Positions 24,400 to 60,605 of a stretch of 64,000 nucleotides of DNA are shown here, in pieces. Below the pieces are notes generated by a model. It saw only the letters and a list, made by a program, of their open reading frames with translations. It did not search any database and had not been told where the DNA came from. Within the stretch, counting starts at the first letter, position 1. Each line of letters begins with the position of its first letter. A program made the position numbers and the translations under genes. This DNA comes from Odobenus rosmarus divergens (lineage: Eukaryota; Chordata; Mammalia; Carnivora; Odobenidae): contig NW_004450382.1 in NCBI RefSeq assembly GCF_000321225.1, positions 363,164 through 427,163 on the forward strand. Reading direction: 5' to 3'.

Positions 24400-26543
24400 T
24401 CTACACAAATGTGCAGGCGCATTTGTGTGAGGAAGGTGGAAAGACCTCTAATCCAGGCCTGGCACGACTCATTCCTTAAATTCATTCCTTTAGAGCCTGT
24501 TGTTCAAAGATAACCATGGCCTGGAGAGTCCAGACCACTATAAGCCCAGTAGGAAGTGACCATGGCAGATTAGCCTCTAGAAAGGCAGTCTAGGTCCCTC
24601 TTCTTTATATTCCCTTAGATCCTGTATGTTTCCTATGTCACCGCTCTGCACACTCATATTTGCTTGCCTGAGTAGTCTAGCCTTCCTGTACTAAAAGCTC
24701 CAGAAGGGCAAGGACTAAATCTCATTTAGTGCTCTGTTCCCAGAACCTAGCACAATACCTAATGTGTAGTACGTACTCAATGACAAGTAGATGAATGAAA
24801 TTTTTTAGTAAATCTCTAAAGGACAGGATGGGACCTGCTATGGGAGTAGAAGGGAGATGGCCAGCTATAATCTTTTCTCCCTACCATATCCAGAAAACTG
24901 CCTGGAACAGCTGGAGATGGGATTTCCACGGGGAGCCCAACCAGCCCCACTGCTCTGCTCTGTGCTGAAGGCCTCAGGTTCTCTGCAGCAGCTGTCTCTG
25001 GATAGTGCCACCTTTGCCTCTCCCCAAGATTTTGGGCTTGTGTTACAGACACTCAAAGGTAGGACCCAGCTAGAATGGTAAAGGAAGGGTAGACCTTGTA
25101 TCGTTCTTTGGGAAAGTTAAGGCCCATGGCCTCTATCCCCATGCAGAGTACAACCTAGCCCTGAAGAGGCTGAGCTTCCACGACATGAATCTGGCTGACT
25201 GTCAGAGCGAGGTGCTCTTTTTGCTACAGAATCTGACTCTTCAAGGTAAGTTCTTCATCCAGAACCTGGGGCATTCCTGGGTCTTCACTGTGGCTCTGCC
25301 ACTGTCTCACTGAAAAGAGGAAGCCACTGTTCTTGGCCTTATATCAACTATAAAATGGCTGTAGAACCTGCAATTCCTCCTATACTAAACATGGGAAAAT
25401 TACTCACTTTTAGAGTAACTCACTCAAGTTTTTCTTACCTTTCAGTGGCTGATAGAAATAATGGTGGTGGGTAAGAATGACTATGTTGGGTCAGGCTCCC
25501 CTCATAGACTTGCCCCTAATGCCCACCCCTGCATAGTGGGCAGTCAGTGGATAGAGGGGGAAAAAATTAAATGGAGAACTGTTCATGTAGAAAACCTCCC
25601 AACAGCGAATATCTGGGCTCAGTCTCTTGTTTGAATCCGATTTAGTTCCAGTCTTGCTTAGGGTCTTGGACAAATTTCCCTTCTCTTTCTGGGCTTCTAT
25701 AAAAAACATTCATACCCCTTGCTAGGGCCAATTGGGGCAGGAGGGGCAGCACCAAGTCCTAATGTTAGCCGTCAGAGTTTATTCTAATTTCTCTTGACAG
25801 AGATTACCTTCTCCTTCTGCCGTCTGTTTGAGAAGCGCCCGGCCCAATTTCTGCCTGAGATGGTTGCTGCTATGAAGGGCAACTCCACACTGAAGGGCCT
25901 CCGGCTGCCAGGGAACCGCCTGGGTGGGGGCAGGGCCCTGGGAAGGGGCAGGGGGAAGGAGCCAGTCCTTTGACTTAGAAACTCAGTGGATGAAGGCATA
26001 GGCCTCTCCACTGGGAACATGGGGGTTGGAATACAGTTGTATGCTGGAGCTTCAGGAGGCTGGGCTTCTTCCCACCAGAACTGGGTTGGGATACCCTTGG
26101 TCCATGTTCTTGGGCGGTTAATAGACATTTCTCCCCTTCTCCCCAGGGAATGCTGGCCTGCTGGCCCTGGCAGATGTTTTCTCAGAGGATTCATCCTCCT
26201 CTCTCTGTCAGCTGGACATCAGGTACATGGGGAAGGGGGAAGGGGGAAGGGACAAGGGATGGACCTGCAGGGATACAGGGATTAGTTGTTTCCTGGGTGT
26301 CTAATCCATCTCACCCCTACCAGTTCCAACTGCATCAAGCCAGATGGCCTTTTGGAGTTCGCCAAGCGGCTGGAGCGCTGGGGCCGTGGAGCCTTTGGTC
26401 ACCTGCGCCTCTTCCAGAACTGGCTGGACCAGGATGCAGTCACAGCCAGGGAAGCCATTCGGCGGCTCCGGGCCACTTGCCACGTGGTTAGCGACTCATG
26501 GGACTCATCCCAGGCTTTCGCAGATTATGTCAGCACCATGTGA
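9551..26543 (+). CDS. LRRC41: LRRC41 (MUF1), leucine-rich repeat E3 substrate receptor, ten coding exons
   Basis: Substrate-recognition subunit of an Elongin BC-Cullin ubiquitin ligase. Join 9551-9749, 13345-13431, 14100-14170, 20267-21404, 24080-24340, 24894-25058, 25147-25245, 25801-25923, 26147-26222, 26324-26543: 2439 nt, 812 residues, the known human length. Seen: a BC box ALFELCGRA at about 45-53; a Cul5-box-like LPGP at 68-71 followed by ILQSILPLL; a Ser/Ala/Pro-rich low-complexity middle with a basic stretch near 386-398 ([13 protein letters not shown]), possibly a nuclear signal; leucine-rich repeats from about residue 490 onwards. The first ATG is chosen because it gives the family start [10 protein letters not shown]; a second ATG in ACCATGG context (9617, Met23) could also initiate. 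All junctions are GT-AG and phases agree. Exon 8 uses a weak gtgggg donor. Confidence 0.98.
9750..11700. repeat. CpG-rich, degenerate GC minisatellite-like start of LRRC41 intron 1
   Basis: Very G-rich on the plus strand. Recurring, diverged blocks: GAGGCC(G/A)GGAGGCC near 9822 and 9981, a related GAGGTTGGGAGGCC near 10153; and (A/T)G-ACGGGCAGG-like words near 10040, 10113, 10426 and 10535. CpG density is high to about 10.8 kb and then falls while the AGGCC words persist. The bias leaves long Pro/Ala/Arg-rich antisense frames (up to 400 codons) that I do not regard as genes. Confidence 0.7.
11701..13344 (+). other. Rest of LRRC41 intron 1
   Basis: Non-coding. Contains diverged interspersed-repeat sequence at about 12.05-12.15 and 12.75-13.02 kb of a type I cannot name, and an antisense MIR. 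No exon-like segment with matching phase was seen. Confidence 0.6.
12395..12620 (-). repeat. MIR fragment
   Basis: Plus strand shows the reversed MIR core (gaggaaaccgag, tgcccaaggattcat). Confidence 0.6.
13345..13431 (+). CDS. LRRC41: LRRC41 coding exon 2
   Basis: Residues 67-95; completes the LPGP Cullin-box-like motif. Acceptor tttgtag, donor gtaagt. Confidence 0.97.
13750..14005 (-). repeat. MIR fragment
   Basis: Good antisense match: ttttacagataaggaaactg, gcccaaggtcacacagctag. Ends about 95 nt before LRRC41 exon 3. Confidence 0.75.
14100..14170 (+). CDS. LRRC41: LRRC41 coding exon 3
   Basis: 71 nt, residues 96-119 ([17 protein letters not shown]...). Acceptor ccacag, donor gtaagt. Confidence 0.97.
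16030..16860 (+). repeat. Diverged L1-like segment with AT-rich tract
   Basis: A-rich sense-strand wording typical of L1 3' regions (aatatactcaatttc, ggcagaatcaaaaaagcatgg). A TATA-rich run at about 16550-16640 is included. Diverged, no coding capacity. Confidence 0.5.
16875..17268 (-). mobile_element. SINEC copy containing the assembly gap
   Basis: Minus-strand SINE flanked by a perfect 15-bp duplication (tggcataatgtttta at 16860 and 17269). Its body is interrupted by Ns. Confidence 0.93.
17013..17202. other. Assembly gap (190 N)
   Basis: Run of Ns between SINE words ctccctgctg and gggactccag. The closely related copy at 59634-59828 has only 30 bases between the same two words. Confidence 0.99.
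17800..18000 (-). repeat. MIR fragment
   Basis: Antisense MIR core: ctttacagatgacgaaactg followed by gcttgtctgagg. Confidence 0.7.
18735..18925 (-). repeat. MIR fragment
   Basis: Antisense MIR wording: tcatttgatcttcacaacaa, attttacagaagaaag. Confidence 0.6.
19975..20180 (+). repeat. MIR fragment
   Basis: Sense MIR: ctgggttcaatcttgattct, aactgtaaaatgggactagt. Confidence 0.7.
20267..21404 (+). CDS. LRRC41: LRRC41 coding exon 4 (large)
   Basis: 1138 nt, residues 120-498. Carries the region after the Cullin box, the low-complexity Ser/Ala/Thr linker, the basic stretch and the start of the repeat domain (LESLTLSYN). Acceptor tttcag, donor gtgagt. Confidence 0.98.
22240..22440 (-). repeat. MIR fragment
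   Basis: Antisense MIR: aatccttacaacaaccctat, agagccaggattcaaaccca. Confidence 0.7.
22445..23360 (+). repeat. L2 LINE remnant
   Basis: Sense L2 ORF2/3' wording, pyrimidine rich: cttcaatggtttcctgtcac, ttcaggcctttatatatgct, catttagcctggttccttc. No open frame. Confidence 0.65.
24080..24340 (+). CDS. LRRC41: LRRC41 coding exon 5
   Basis: 261 nt, residues 499-585, leucine-rich repeats. Acceptor ccatag, donor gtgaag; a (GT)24 microsatellite starts ten bases beyond the exon end. Confidence 0.97.
24351..24398 (+). repeat. (GT)24 microsatellite
   Basis: 48 bases of pure GT starting right behind the exon 5 donor. In RNA this is a UG tract, the known binding target of TDP-43 and CELF-type splicing regulators. 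Length is probably polymorphic. Confidence 0.95.
24600..24800 (+). repeat. L2 LINE 3' end
   Basis: Typical L2 tail: aaaagctccagaagggcaag, cccagaacctagcacaatac, tcaatgacaagtagatgaat. In LRRC41 intron 5. Confidence 0.7.
24894..25058 (+). CDS. LRRC41: LRRC41 coding exon 6
   Basis: 165 nt, residues 586-640 ([10 protein letters not shown] ... LVLQTLK). Followed by an intron of only 88 nt. Confidence 0.97.
25147..25245 (+). CDS. LRRC41: LRRC41 coding exon 7
   Basis: 99 nt, residues 641-673, one repeat unit ([13 protein letters not shown]). Acceptor atgcag, donor gtaagt. Confidence 0.97.
25246..25800 (+). other. LRRC41 intron 7
   Basis: 555 nt of apparently unique intron; no recognised repeat. 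Confidence 0.5.
25801..25923 (+). CDS. LRRC41: LRRC41 coding exon 8
   Basis: 123 nt, residues 674-714 ending [11 protein letters not shown]. The donor gtgggg is weak and lies in a G-rich stretch; the 223-nt intron is flanked by the G-rich run, which may help define it. Confidence 0.95.
26147..26222 (+). CDS. LRRC41: LRRC41 coding exon 9
   Basis: 76 nt, residues 715-739 plus two bases. Acceptor ccccag, donor gtacat; 101-nt intron follows. Confidence 0.96.
26324..26543 (+). CDS. LRRC41: LRRC41 terminal coding exon 10
   Basis: 220 nt, residues 740-812, ending FADYVSTM and TGA. Acceptor taccag. Confidence 0.97.
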
Positions 26544-27045
26544 TGGGGCCTATGCTTCACAGGCCCATGCTCAGTACCATCAGCTTGCAGGGGCTGAGAC
26601 ATGGGCTGTGACACGGGCTGCCCAGAACTCCCAAACACCAATACTGTCTTTCTCTTTCTGCCACCTTTTTTTCTCTTTTTTCCTTCTTCCCTTGCACTGA
26701 GGTCCTGGAGGCCTTGATGGGGCTCAGCAAAGGCATTCCCACAACTGGGTGTAGAGCTTTTGGGCCCCTTGCCCAGTACTCTGGGAACCCTGGGCCAGGT
26801 TACAATGCTCATCAGTCACTGGGGACAGCTACCCTCCCCCTGCCCGAGGTTCCTGCTTTCCCTCCTCAAGCAGGTACCCAGGCTTTAGAGAAGTTTAGGA
26901 GTGTCCACTACCAGGCGTCTTCTCCGCTGGGCTTACCATGCTGCTCCCAGGCCTCAGTCCCTTTCATACCTTTATTCCTTTCTTTTTTTTAACCAAAAAA
27001 GTTTTTCTTATAAAATAAACTTTGGGCAAACATCACGCACCCCTC
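26544..27045 (+). other. LRRC41: LRRC41 3' UTR with poly(A) signal
   Basis: About 500 nt. AATAAA at 27014-27019 predicts an end near 27030-27045. Opposite strand carries the likely RAD54L 3' end. Confidence 0.8.
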
Positions 27046-27154
27046 TTTGATGATTTTTGTCCCAGAGAACAAAATTCAGTAGGGTCCTATGGGGCAAGGA
27101 GCCCCTTTTCCCTGTCTCCTTCCTCTAACAGCTACACCCAGACCAACTGGTTTA
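26955..27154 (-). other. RAD54L: Probable RAD54L 3' UTR
   Basis: The first canonical AATAAA after the stop on this strand is at 26976-26971. Use of it would give a 3' UTR of about 200 nt that overlaps the LRRC41 3' UTR by roughly 80 bp. The cleavage site is inferred. Confidence 0.6.
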
Positions 27155-53665
<26,511 letters not shown>

Positions 53666-54249
53666 CCTGGGCTCAGAATCATAAAACGTCAAGTACCCAT
53701 CAGCCAAAGATCAAAGGCACCCAGCAGCTGAGAGTGCAGAACCACGGCCGGCCGGTTAAAGCAAGCTGCTGTATTATTGAAAGCATGGGCTAATTAAAGA
53801 GGGAGCATGGATGGAGGGAATCCAGCTGGGGCTGGAGTTTGGGCCCAAACTGTGAGCGTGTCGGTCGCCAGTTAGTCTAGGCGGAAGAGCAGGCCAAAGA
53901 GGAAGTATCCAAGCAAAGGTGAGTAAAGATTAGGAATGGGGAGGGGGTGGGGGAGAGGAAGATGGAGTACCAGACTGGCAGAGAGAAGTCGGGCAAGTGG
54001 TCCCAGGTGGACGTGATGGCAGGAGGTAGTTGCAGGAGATAAAAAGAAATCACAGGCCAGGGGACAGGGGCCGGGGTGAAAATCCGAGGCGCAGGGAGAG
54101 CGAGGCGCCGAGTCCGAAGGGGTTTTTCCCAGGTCTGGAGCCCGGAAGCCAGGCCCGGACTGGGTGAGGTCAAGCAGGGGTCCAAGCAGGGCAAGTAAAA
54201 GACCCGGGCTTGGGAAGGGAATACCAGGAAGAGCTGGAAACAACAGCAA

Positions 54250-54560
54250 AAGTGAATCCAGGCCCTAGCACTGCCGCTTCAACCTTCCTCTTCCCAAAGC
54301 GCGCGTTAACAGCCGCCAGGAGTCCCCGGACCCGCCAGGCCCAGTGAATCGAACCTCCCGCGGTGCTGCCGCCGCACCACCTATTGGCTGCGTTCGATGC
54401 GTTCGGCGCTCGCGACCCCAGGAAGGGGGCGGGCCTTGTGCTGCAGTCACCGCTGGGCGCGGGCGCCGGAGGTGAGGCTAAACGGACCTCCTAGGAGGTG
54501 GGACTTAGGAGGATGGGCGGGGCCAACAGTGATGGGAGCGGTTGGGCGACGTGGGCGGGG
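54250..54560. promoter_or_regulatory. RAD54L: CpG-rich RAD54L promoter region
   Basis: GC-rich stretch with many CpGs 0.6-0.9 kb upstream of the RAD54L start codon. Contains ATTGG (inverted CCAAT, 54383-54387) and two GC boxes (gggggcggg near 54425, gggcgggg near 54515). Assignment to RAD54L, with a leader exon spliced to the ATG exon, is inferred from position. Confidence 0.6.
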
Positions 54561-54571
54561 CAGGCTACTTC

Positions 54572-54600
54572 AGTAGCATCAGTAGCATCAGTAGCATCAG
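54572..54600 (+). repeat. Nine-bp tandem repeat (AGTAGCATC)x3
   Basis: Three complete copies and a partial one beside the RAD54L CpG region. Confidence 0.9.
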
Positions 54601-54952
54601 ACTGGGGTGTGGAGGACTTGTCACCTGTCTGCGGAAGGCTGGGTATTATGAAAGACGGCACGCTTCTGCACTTCCCTTTGCTGGGCCTGCAGCTGTGATG
54701 CAGGGTCGGAGTCAGATCTCACCCACCCGGAGGGTGGCAGGAGTCTTTGGCCCTGACTACCTACCTCCAGCATTGCTCCGGCGGTGATACCACCCTTGGG
54801 TGATGTGATTCTTTGATCCGGGGTTTCTCGAAGGAAGCTGCCTTTCTTATCTAGGCAAAATCATGTTGGTAGAAGTGTGATTCTTGGAATCGAGAATTAA
54901 CGACTCTATCTCTCAAAACTTCAATTTCTTCACATCAAAAATATACTTTCTA

Positions 54953-55115
54953 GGGACGCCTGGGTGGTGCAGTTAAGCGTCTGACTCTTGGCTTCAGCTC
55001 CGGTGGTGATCTCAGCCTCCTGAGTTCGAGCCCAGCCTCCTCTGAGTTCAGCATGGGGTTGGCTTAAGACTCTCTCTCTCCCTCTACCCCTCACCACCTC
55101 CCTCTCTCTAAAATA
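54953..55115 (+). mobile_element. Older SINEC copy
   Basis: cttggcttcagctccggtgg subtype. Confidence 0.88.
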
Positions 55116-55329
55116 GGGGCGCATGGATGGCTCAGTTGGTTAAGCGTCTGCCTTCAGCTCAGGTCATGATGCCTGAGTCCTGGGCTCAAGCCCCACATTG
55201 GGCTCATTGCTCAGCTGGGAATCTGCTTCTCTCTCTCCCCCAACCCCCTCACTCCCGCGCTTGTGCTCTCTCTCTCTCACTCTCTCAAATAAATGAATAT
55301 TTAAAAACAAATCTTTAAAAAAAATAAAA
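55116..55329 (+). mobile_element. SINEC copy
   Basis: Directly abuts the previous copy, same direction. Confidence 0.9.
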
Positions 55330-55405
55330 TGTGCATTCTATTAGTACTTACCCCACAAGGTTATTCTGAGAATTAAATAAATTAGCGTTTAAAATACTCA
55401 ACATA

Positions 55406-55611
55406 GGGGCGCCTGGGTGGCTCAGTCGTTAAGCATCTGCCTTCCGCTCAGGTCATGATTCCAGCGTCCTGGAATCCAGCCCCGCATGGGGCTCCCCGCT
55501 CCATGGGAAGCCTGCTTCTCGCTCTCCCACTCCCCCTGCTTGTGTTCCCTCTCTCGCTGTGTCTCTCTCTGTCAAATAAATAAATAAAATCTTTACAAAA
55601 AATAAATAAAA
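55406..55611 (+). mobile_element. SINEC copy
   Basis: aaaatactcaacata / aaaatacccaacaca flanks. Confidence 0.93.
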
Positions 55612-55622
55612 TACCCAACACA

Positions 55623-55738
55623 GAGGGCACCTGGCTGGCTCATTTGGTGGAGCAAGCTGCTCTTGATTCAGTTCACCCCCAAGTTGGGCATGGAGCCTAC
55701 TTAAAAAAATAAATAAAATCTTTAAAAATAAATAAATA
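55623..55738 (+). mobile_element. Old short-type SINEC
   Basis: gggcacctggctggctcatt ... gcatggagcctacttaaaaa. Confidence 0.85.
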
Positions 55739-55937
55739 GGGGTGCCTGGGTGGCTCATTTGGTTAAGCCTCTGCCTTCAGCTCAGGTCATGATCCCAGGG
55801 TCCTAGGATCAAGCCCCGTATGGGGCTCCCTGTTCAAGGGGGAGCCTGCTTCTCCCTCTCCCGGTCCCCCTGCTTGTGCTCACGCTCTCTCTCTCTGTCA
55901 AATAAATAAAATCTTAAAAAAAATAAAAAATAAATAA
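55739..55937 (+). mobile_element. SINEC copy
   Basis: Directly follows the previous copy. Confidence 0.93.
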
Positions 55938-55979
55938 AGTCCTCAACACCGTGCCAGGGACAACCTAGGTGCTCACTAA

Positions 55980-56190
55980 TAATAATAATGGTATACATAA
56001 CATTTACTACCAAGCACTTCCAAGCTTCTGAGATATAATAATTCATTTAGTACTCACAACTATGAGGTAGGTTTATTATTGTCCCCATTTTATAGATGAA
56101 GAAACAGGCTGCGAGAAACCAGTAACTTGTCTAGAGTCACATACCTAGTGTGTGGCTCCAGGGTCATTGTCCTTAGCCACCTTGCTAAGG
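55980..56190 (-). repeat. MIR fragment
   Basis: cattttatagatgaagaaac, ctagagtcacatacctagtg. Confidence 0.7.
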
Positions 56191-56556
56191 AGAGTCACAG
56201 CCCAGTTTTGTGGGGCCTGAACCTTTTGTTAAGTTCTTGTTGAGACCCTTTAAAATTGGGTACACATGTTAATATTTGCTTAGAATGAGGAAAAGAGTAC
56301 CCAATTATGGAATCTTGGAAATTTAGGTCCCTTTCCTCTGAAACTTCTCTAGGCAGTTGATTAGAAATGCTTTCTGTTACAATCTGGCTTCTCCCCAGTT
56401 AGAACACTGATTACAAATCTCTAGTAACTTCCAGCACTCCCAGGGTCTATGCAGACAGGCCCTGAAGCTTATCCTTAGCTTCATGGTAAATCTGCCTCTG
56501 ATGATTATTATTATTTGGGTGGTGGAGGGCAATAATGTTTTACTTACTGATCTTTT

Positions 56557-56735
56557 TAAAGATTTTATTTATTTTTGAGAGAGATAAGTGGGGGAGGGGC
56601 AGAGGGAAAGAATCCCAAGCTGACTCCCTGCCCAGTGCTGAGCCTGATTCTGGCTCCATCTCACAACTCTGAGATCATGACCTGAGTCAAAACCAAGAGT
56701 TGGACACTCAAATGACTGAGCCACCCAGGAGCTCC
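56557..56735 (-). mobile_element. Older SINEC copy
   Basis: Perfect 15-bp duplication acttactgatctttt at 56542 and 56736. Confidence 0.93.
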
Positions 56736-56754
56736 ACTTACTGATCTTTTAAAT

Positions 56755-57986
56755 TAAATGTTTTATTTTGAGATAATTGCAGATTTGCAGGCAGTTGTAA
56801 GAAATAATACAGAGAGATCCTATGTACCCTTTCCCCACCACTAATGGTATCTTGTAAAACCATCATACAACATCATGACCAAGATATAACCAATAATACA
56901 GTCATGATACAGAACATTTCCATCACCGCCCAATGATCCCTCATGTTGACCTTTTATAGCTACATCCACTTCCCTCCCACCTCTACCCCTTCCTTAATCC
57001 CTGGCAACCAATAATCTGTTCTCCATTTCTATAGTTTTGTCATTTGAAGAATGTTATATAAATGAAATTATATAGTATGCAACTTTTTAAAATTGGCTTT
57101 TTCAGTCAGCATAATCCTCCAGAGATTCATCTGTATTATTGCATTATGTGTAACAATTGGTTCCTTATTATTGCTGAGTAGTCTTCTATGGTATGGATGT
57201 ACCTCAGTTTATTTAGTTACATCTGGGTTGTTTCCAGTGTTGGCTATTATGAACTGCTATAAGCATTTGTGTGTAGATTTTTGCGTGATAAGTCTTCATT
57301 CTGCGGGATACATGCCCCGGAGAGCAATTGCTAGGTTGTAGAGTAGTTGCATGTTTAGTTTTTTAAAAAACTGACAGGGGCACCTTGGTGGCTCAGTCCA
57401 TTAAGTGTCTGACTCTTGGTTTCAGCTCAAGTTCTGATCTCATGAGAGATCATGAGATCGAGACCCACCCCCCTTTGGGCTCTGCAGGAATCTGCTTATT
57501 CTCTCCCTCTGCCCGTTCCCTCTCTCTCTCAAATAAGTAAATAAATAAATCTTTAAAATAAATAAATAAGAAAAAACTGATGAAATATCTTCCAGTGTGG
57601 CTGTACCATTTTACATTTCCACCAGCAATGTTTGAATGATCCAGTTTTTCCAAGTCCTCACAAATTTGATATTGTCACTATTTTTTACTATAGCTATTCT
57701 GATAGGTGTGAAGTAACATCTCATTGTGATTTTAATTTGCATTTCCCTAACTGCCCATGACACTGAACATCTTTACAAGGCTTATTTGACATCTGTATAT
57801 CCTCTTCAGTGAAATGTCTCATATCTTTTGCCCATTTCCTAATTGGATTGTTTTTTACTGTTGAGTTTTGAGCATGTTTTATATATTCTAGCCCTTTGTC
57901 AGGTATGTGGTTTGTAAATATTTTCTCCCATTCTGTAGCTTGTTTTTTTATCCTCTTAACAGAGTCTTTTACAGAACAAGCATTTT
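56755..57986 (-). mobile_element. L1 3' region, antisense, with nested SINE
   Basis: gagataattgcagatttgca, ggctattatgaactgctata, ctattctgataggtgtgaag, catttcccta...tgcccattt; antisense L1 3' wording, split by the SINE at 57377. Confidence 0.75.
57377..57570 (+). mobile_element. Older SINEC copy in L1
   Basis: aaaaaactga at 57365 and 57571. Confidence 0.92.
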
Positions 57987-57987
57987 T

Positions 57988-58202
57988 TCAAAAGATTTAT
58001 TTATTTATTTGAGAGAGAGAGTGTGTGCACATGCATGTGAGAGAGAGAGAGAGCAGGGGGAGGGGTAGAGGGAGAAAGAAAATCTCAAGCAGACTCCCTG
58101 CTGACCATGGAGCCTGACGGGGGCTGGATCCCACACCCCCAAGATCATGACCCTGGCTGAAACCAAGAGTCAGACACAACTGACTGAGCTATCCAGGTGC
58201 CC
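57988..58202 (-). mobile_element. Older SINEC copy in L1
   Basis: Perfect 16-bp duplication cagaacaagcattttt at 57972 and 58203. Confidence 0.94.
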
Positions 58203-58293
58203 CAGAACAAGCATTTTTAATTTTGACAAAGTACAATTTACCAATTTTTTCTTCTTATGGATCATGACTTTGGTGTTAAGAATATTTTGTCTA

Positions 58294-58488
58294 GGGGCGC
58301 CTGGGTGGCTCAGTCGTTAAGCATCTGCCTTTAGCTCAGGTCATGATCCCAGGGTCCTGGGATCGAGCCCTGCATCGGGCTCCCTGCTCTGTGGGAAGCC
58401 TGCTTCTCCCTCTCCCACTCCCCCTGCTTGTGTTCCCTCTCTCGCTGTGTCTCTCTCTGCCAAATAAATAAATAAAATCTTTAAAAAA
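58294..58488 (+). mobile_element. SINEC copy in L1
   Basis: Perfect 16-bp duplication aagaatattttgtcta at 58278 and 58489. Confidence 0.95.
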
Positions 58489-58712
58489 AAGAATATTTTG
58501 TCTAACCCCAGATCCCAAAGATTTTCTCGTATGTTTTTTCCTAAAAGTTTCCTATAAAGTTTTATAGTTTTATGTTTTATATTCAAATATGTGATCCACT
58601 TTAAATTACTTTTTTTATAATGTGTGACATTTAGGTAGACATCCATTGTTTTGCCTACAGTTGTTCAATTGCTCCAGTATCATGTTAAAAAAATGATTAA
58701 AGAAGACAGTTT

Positions 58713-58896
58713 AGGGATGCCTGGGTGGCTCAGTCGTTAAGCATCTGTCTTTGGCTTGGGTCATGATCCCAGGGTCCTGGGATCGAGCCCCACATCAGGC
58801 TCCCTGCTCAGCAGGGAGCCTGCTTCTCCCTCTCCCACTCCCCCTGCTTATGCTCTCTCTCTCTGACAAATAAATAAATAAAATTTAAAAAAAATA
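58713..58896 (+). mobile_element. SINEC copy
   Basis: agaagacagttta / agaagatgacaattta flanks. Confidence 0.92.
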
Positions 58897-59633
58897 AGAA
58901 GAAGATGACAATTTAGGTAATACCAACAAACTTTGTTTAATACTTCATGAAGTGGTCTGTCTCCATTTGGAGAACAGCTAAATGGGCAGAAGGCAGGAAG
59001 CTTTTATAGGATCAAGAATAAAGAGCAAGGAAGAGAAAAATAGAAAATATCTGATTGGCTGGGACAACATAGTGAACCTTTTCTGAGGTGAGAAGGAACA
59101 GGAAATGAATATAGAGCCCAGGGTTGGCTTGGTGTTTGGAGACTGGCTGAGTGGATATACTGTGTTTCTGGTCAAGCAGAGCAATTAAAGGGACATGAAA
59201 GTTATCTAAGTTTCTGTTTGCTGACATGGCACAGAATTGGCTCCAATTTGGGCCTAGAAATTTACTTCAACAAATATTTGTTGAAAAGCCTGTCTTTCCT
59301 CCATTGAATTGTTTTTGCACCTTTGCCAAAAATCAACTGTGCATGTTCATGTGGTATATTTCTGGATCTTTATTCCGTTCCATTGATCTATGTGTCTAAC
59401 CCTCCACCAATACTACGGTTTTGATTACTGTAGGTATGCAAGTCTTGAAATTGAGTAGACGGGGTCCTCCCATTTTATTTTATTTTTCAAAGTTCTGTTA
59501 GCTATTCTAGTTCCTTTGTCTTTCCATATAAATTTGAAAATAGTCTTGTCAATGTTTACAAAAAAATCTTGCTGTGATTTTGATAGGAATTTCATTAAAT
59601 CCATATACCAGTTTGGAGAGAATTAATATCTTT

Positions 59634-59828
59634 TTTTTTTTAAAGATTTCATTTATTTATTTGAGAGAGAGAGAATGAGAGATAGAGAGCACGAGAGGGA
59701 AGAGGGTCAGAGGGAGAAGCCGACTCCCTGCTGAGCAGGGAGCCCGATGTGGGACTTGATCCCGGGACTCCAGGATCATGACCTGAGCCGAAGGCAGTCG
59801 CTTAACCAACTGAGCTACCCAGGCACCC
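59634..59828 (-). mobile_element. SINEC copy (ggagtcccgg subtype)
   Basis: 20-bp flanks with one mismatch (59614 and 59829). Closest visible relative of the gapped copy at 16875. Confidence 0.95.
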
Positions 59829-59918
59829 TGGAGAGAATTCATATCTTTACCGGATTGAACCTACCAATCCATGAACAAAGTATATCTCTCCATTTTTTTT
59901 TAAGTTACCCTTGGATTT

Positions 59919-60108
59919 TTTTTAAAGATTATTTATTTATTTATTTATTTGTCAGAGAGAGAAAGCACAAGCAGGGGGAGCTGCAGGCAGAGGGAGAAGC
60001 AGGCTCCCTGTTAAGCTAAAAGCCCAAGGCAGGACTCAATCCCAGGACTCCGGGATCATGACTGAGCCAAAGGCAGACACTTAACTGACTGAGCCACCCA
60101 GGCATCCA
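59919..60108 (-). mobile_element. SINEC copy
   Basis: (ATTT)n tail at 59932-59951. Confidence 0.92.
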
Positions 60109-60283
60109 TATTTCTTTTATTTCATTCATTGACATTGTGTAGTTTTCAGTATACACACCCTGTACATGTTTTTTCACATTTATACCTAAGTATTTCTGTG
60201 TTTCTTTTTTTTTATTATTTCTCTTTTTTTATTGTTATTATATTTTTATTTTCAGTAGCCATGTGGTCATTGCTTATATTGGC

Positions 60284-60605
60284 TTTTTTTAAAGTAATCT
60301 CTACACCCGGGGCACCTGGGTGACTCAGCTGGTTAAGCGACTGCCTTCAGCTCAGGTCATGGCTCCAGCGTCCTGGGATCGAGCCCCGAATCAGGCTCCC
60401 TGCTCCACGAGAAGCCTGCTTCTCCCTCCTCTACTCCCCCTGCTTGTGTTCCCTCTCTTGCTATGTCTCTCTCTCTCTGTCAATTAAATAAATAAATAAA
60501 ATCTTAAAAAAAAATAAAGTAATCTCTACACCCAATGTGGGGCTCGAGCTCATAACCCCAAGATCAAGAGTTGCATGCTCAACCAATTGAGCCATTCAAG
60601 CACCC
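60284..60605 (-). mobile_element. Old short-type SINEC, split by a younger copy
   Basis: Two halves separated by the copy at 60309. Confidence 0.88.
60309..60515 (+). mobile_element. SINEC copy nested in an older SINE
   Basis: Perfect 18-bp duplication aaagtaatctctacaccc at 60291 and 60516. Confidence 0.96.

Larger units (their letters stand above)
58220..59633 (-). mobile_element. L1 remnant, antisense
   Basis: ttaaattactttttttataa, ccattgatctatgtgtctaa, ttgattactgtaggtatgca: antisense L1. About 58.9-59.27 kb appears to be an unrelated insertion. Confidence 0.7.
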
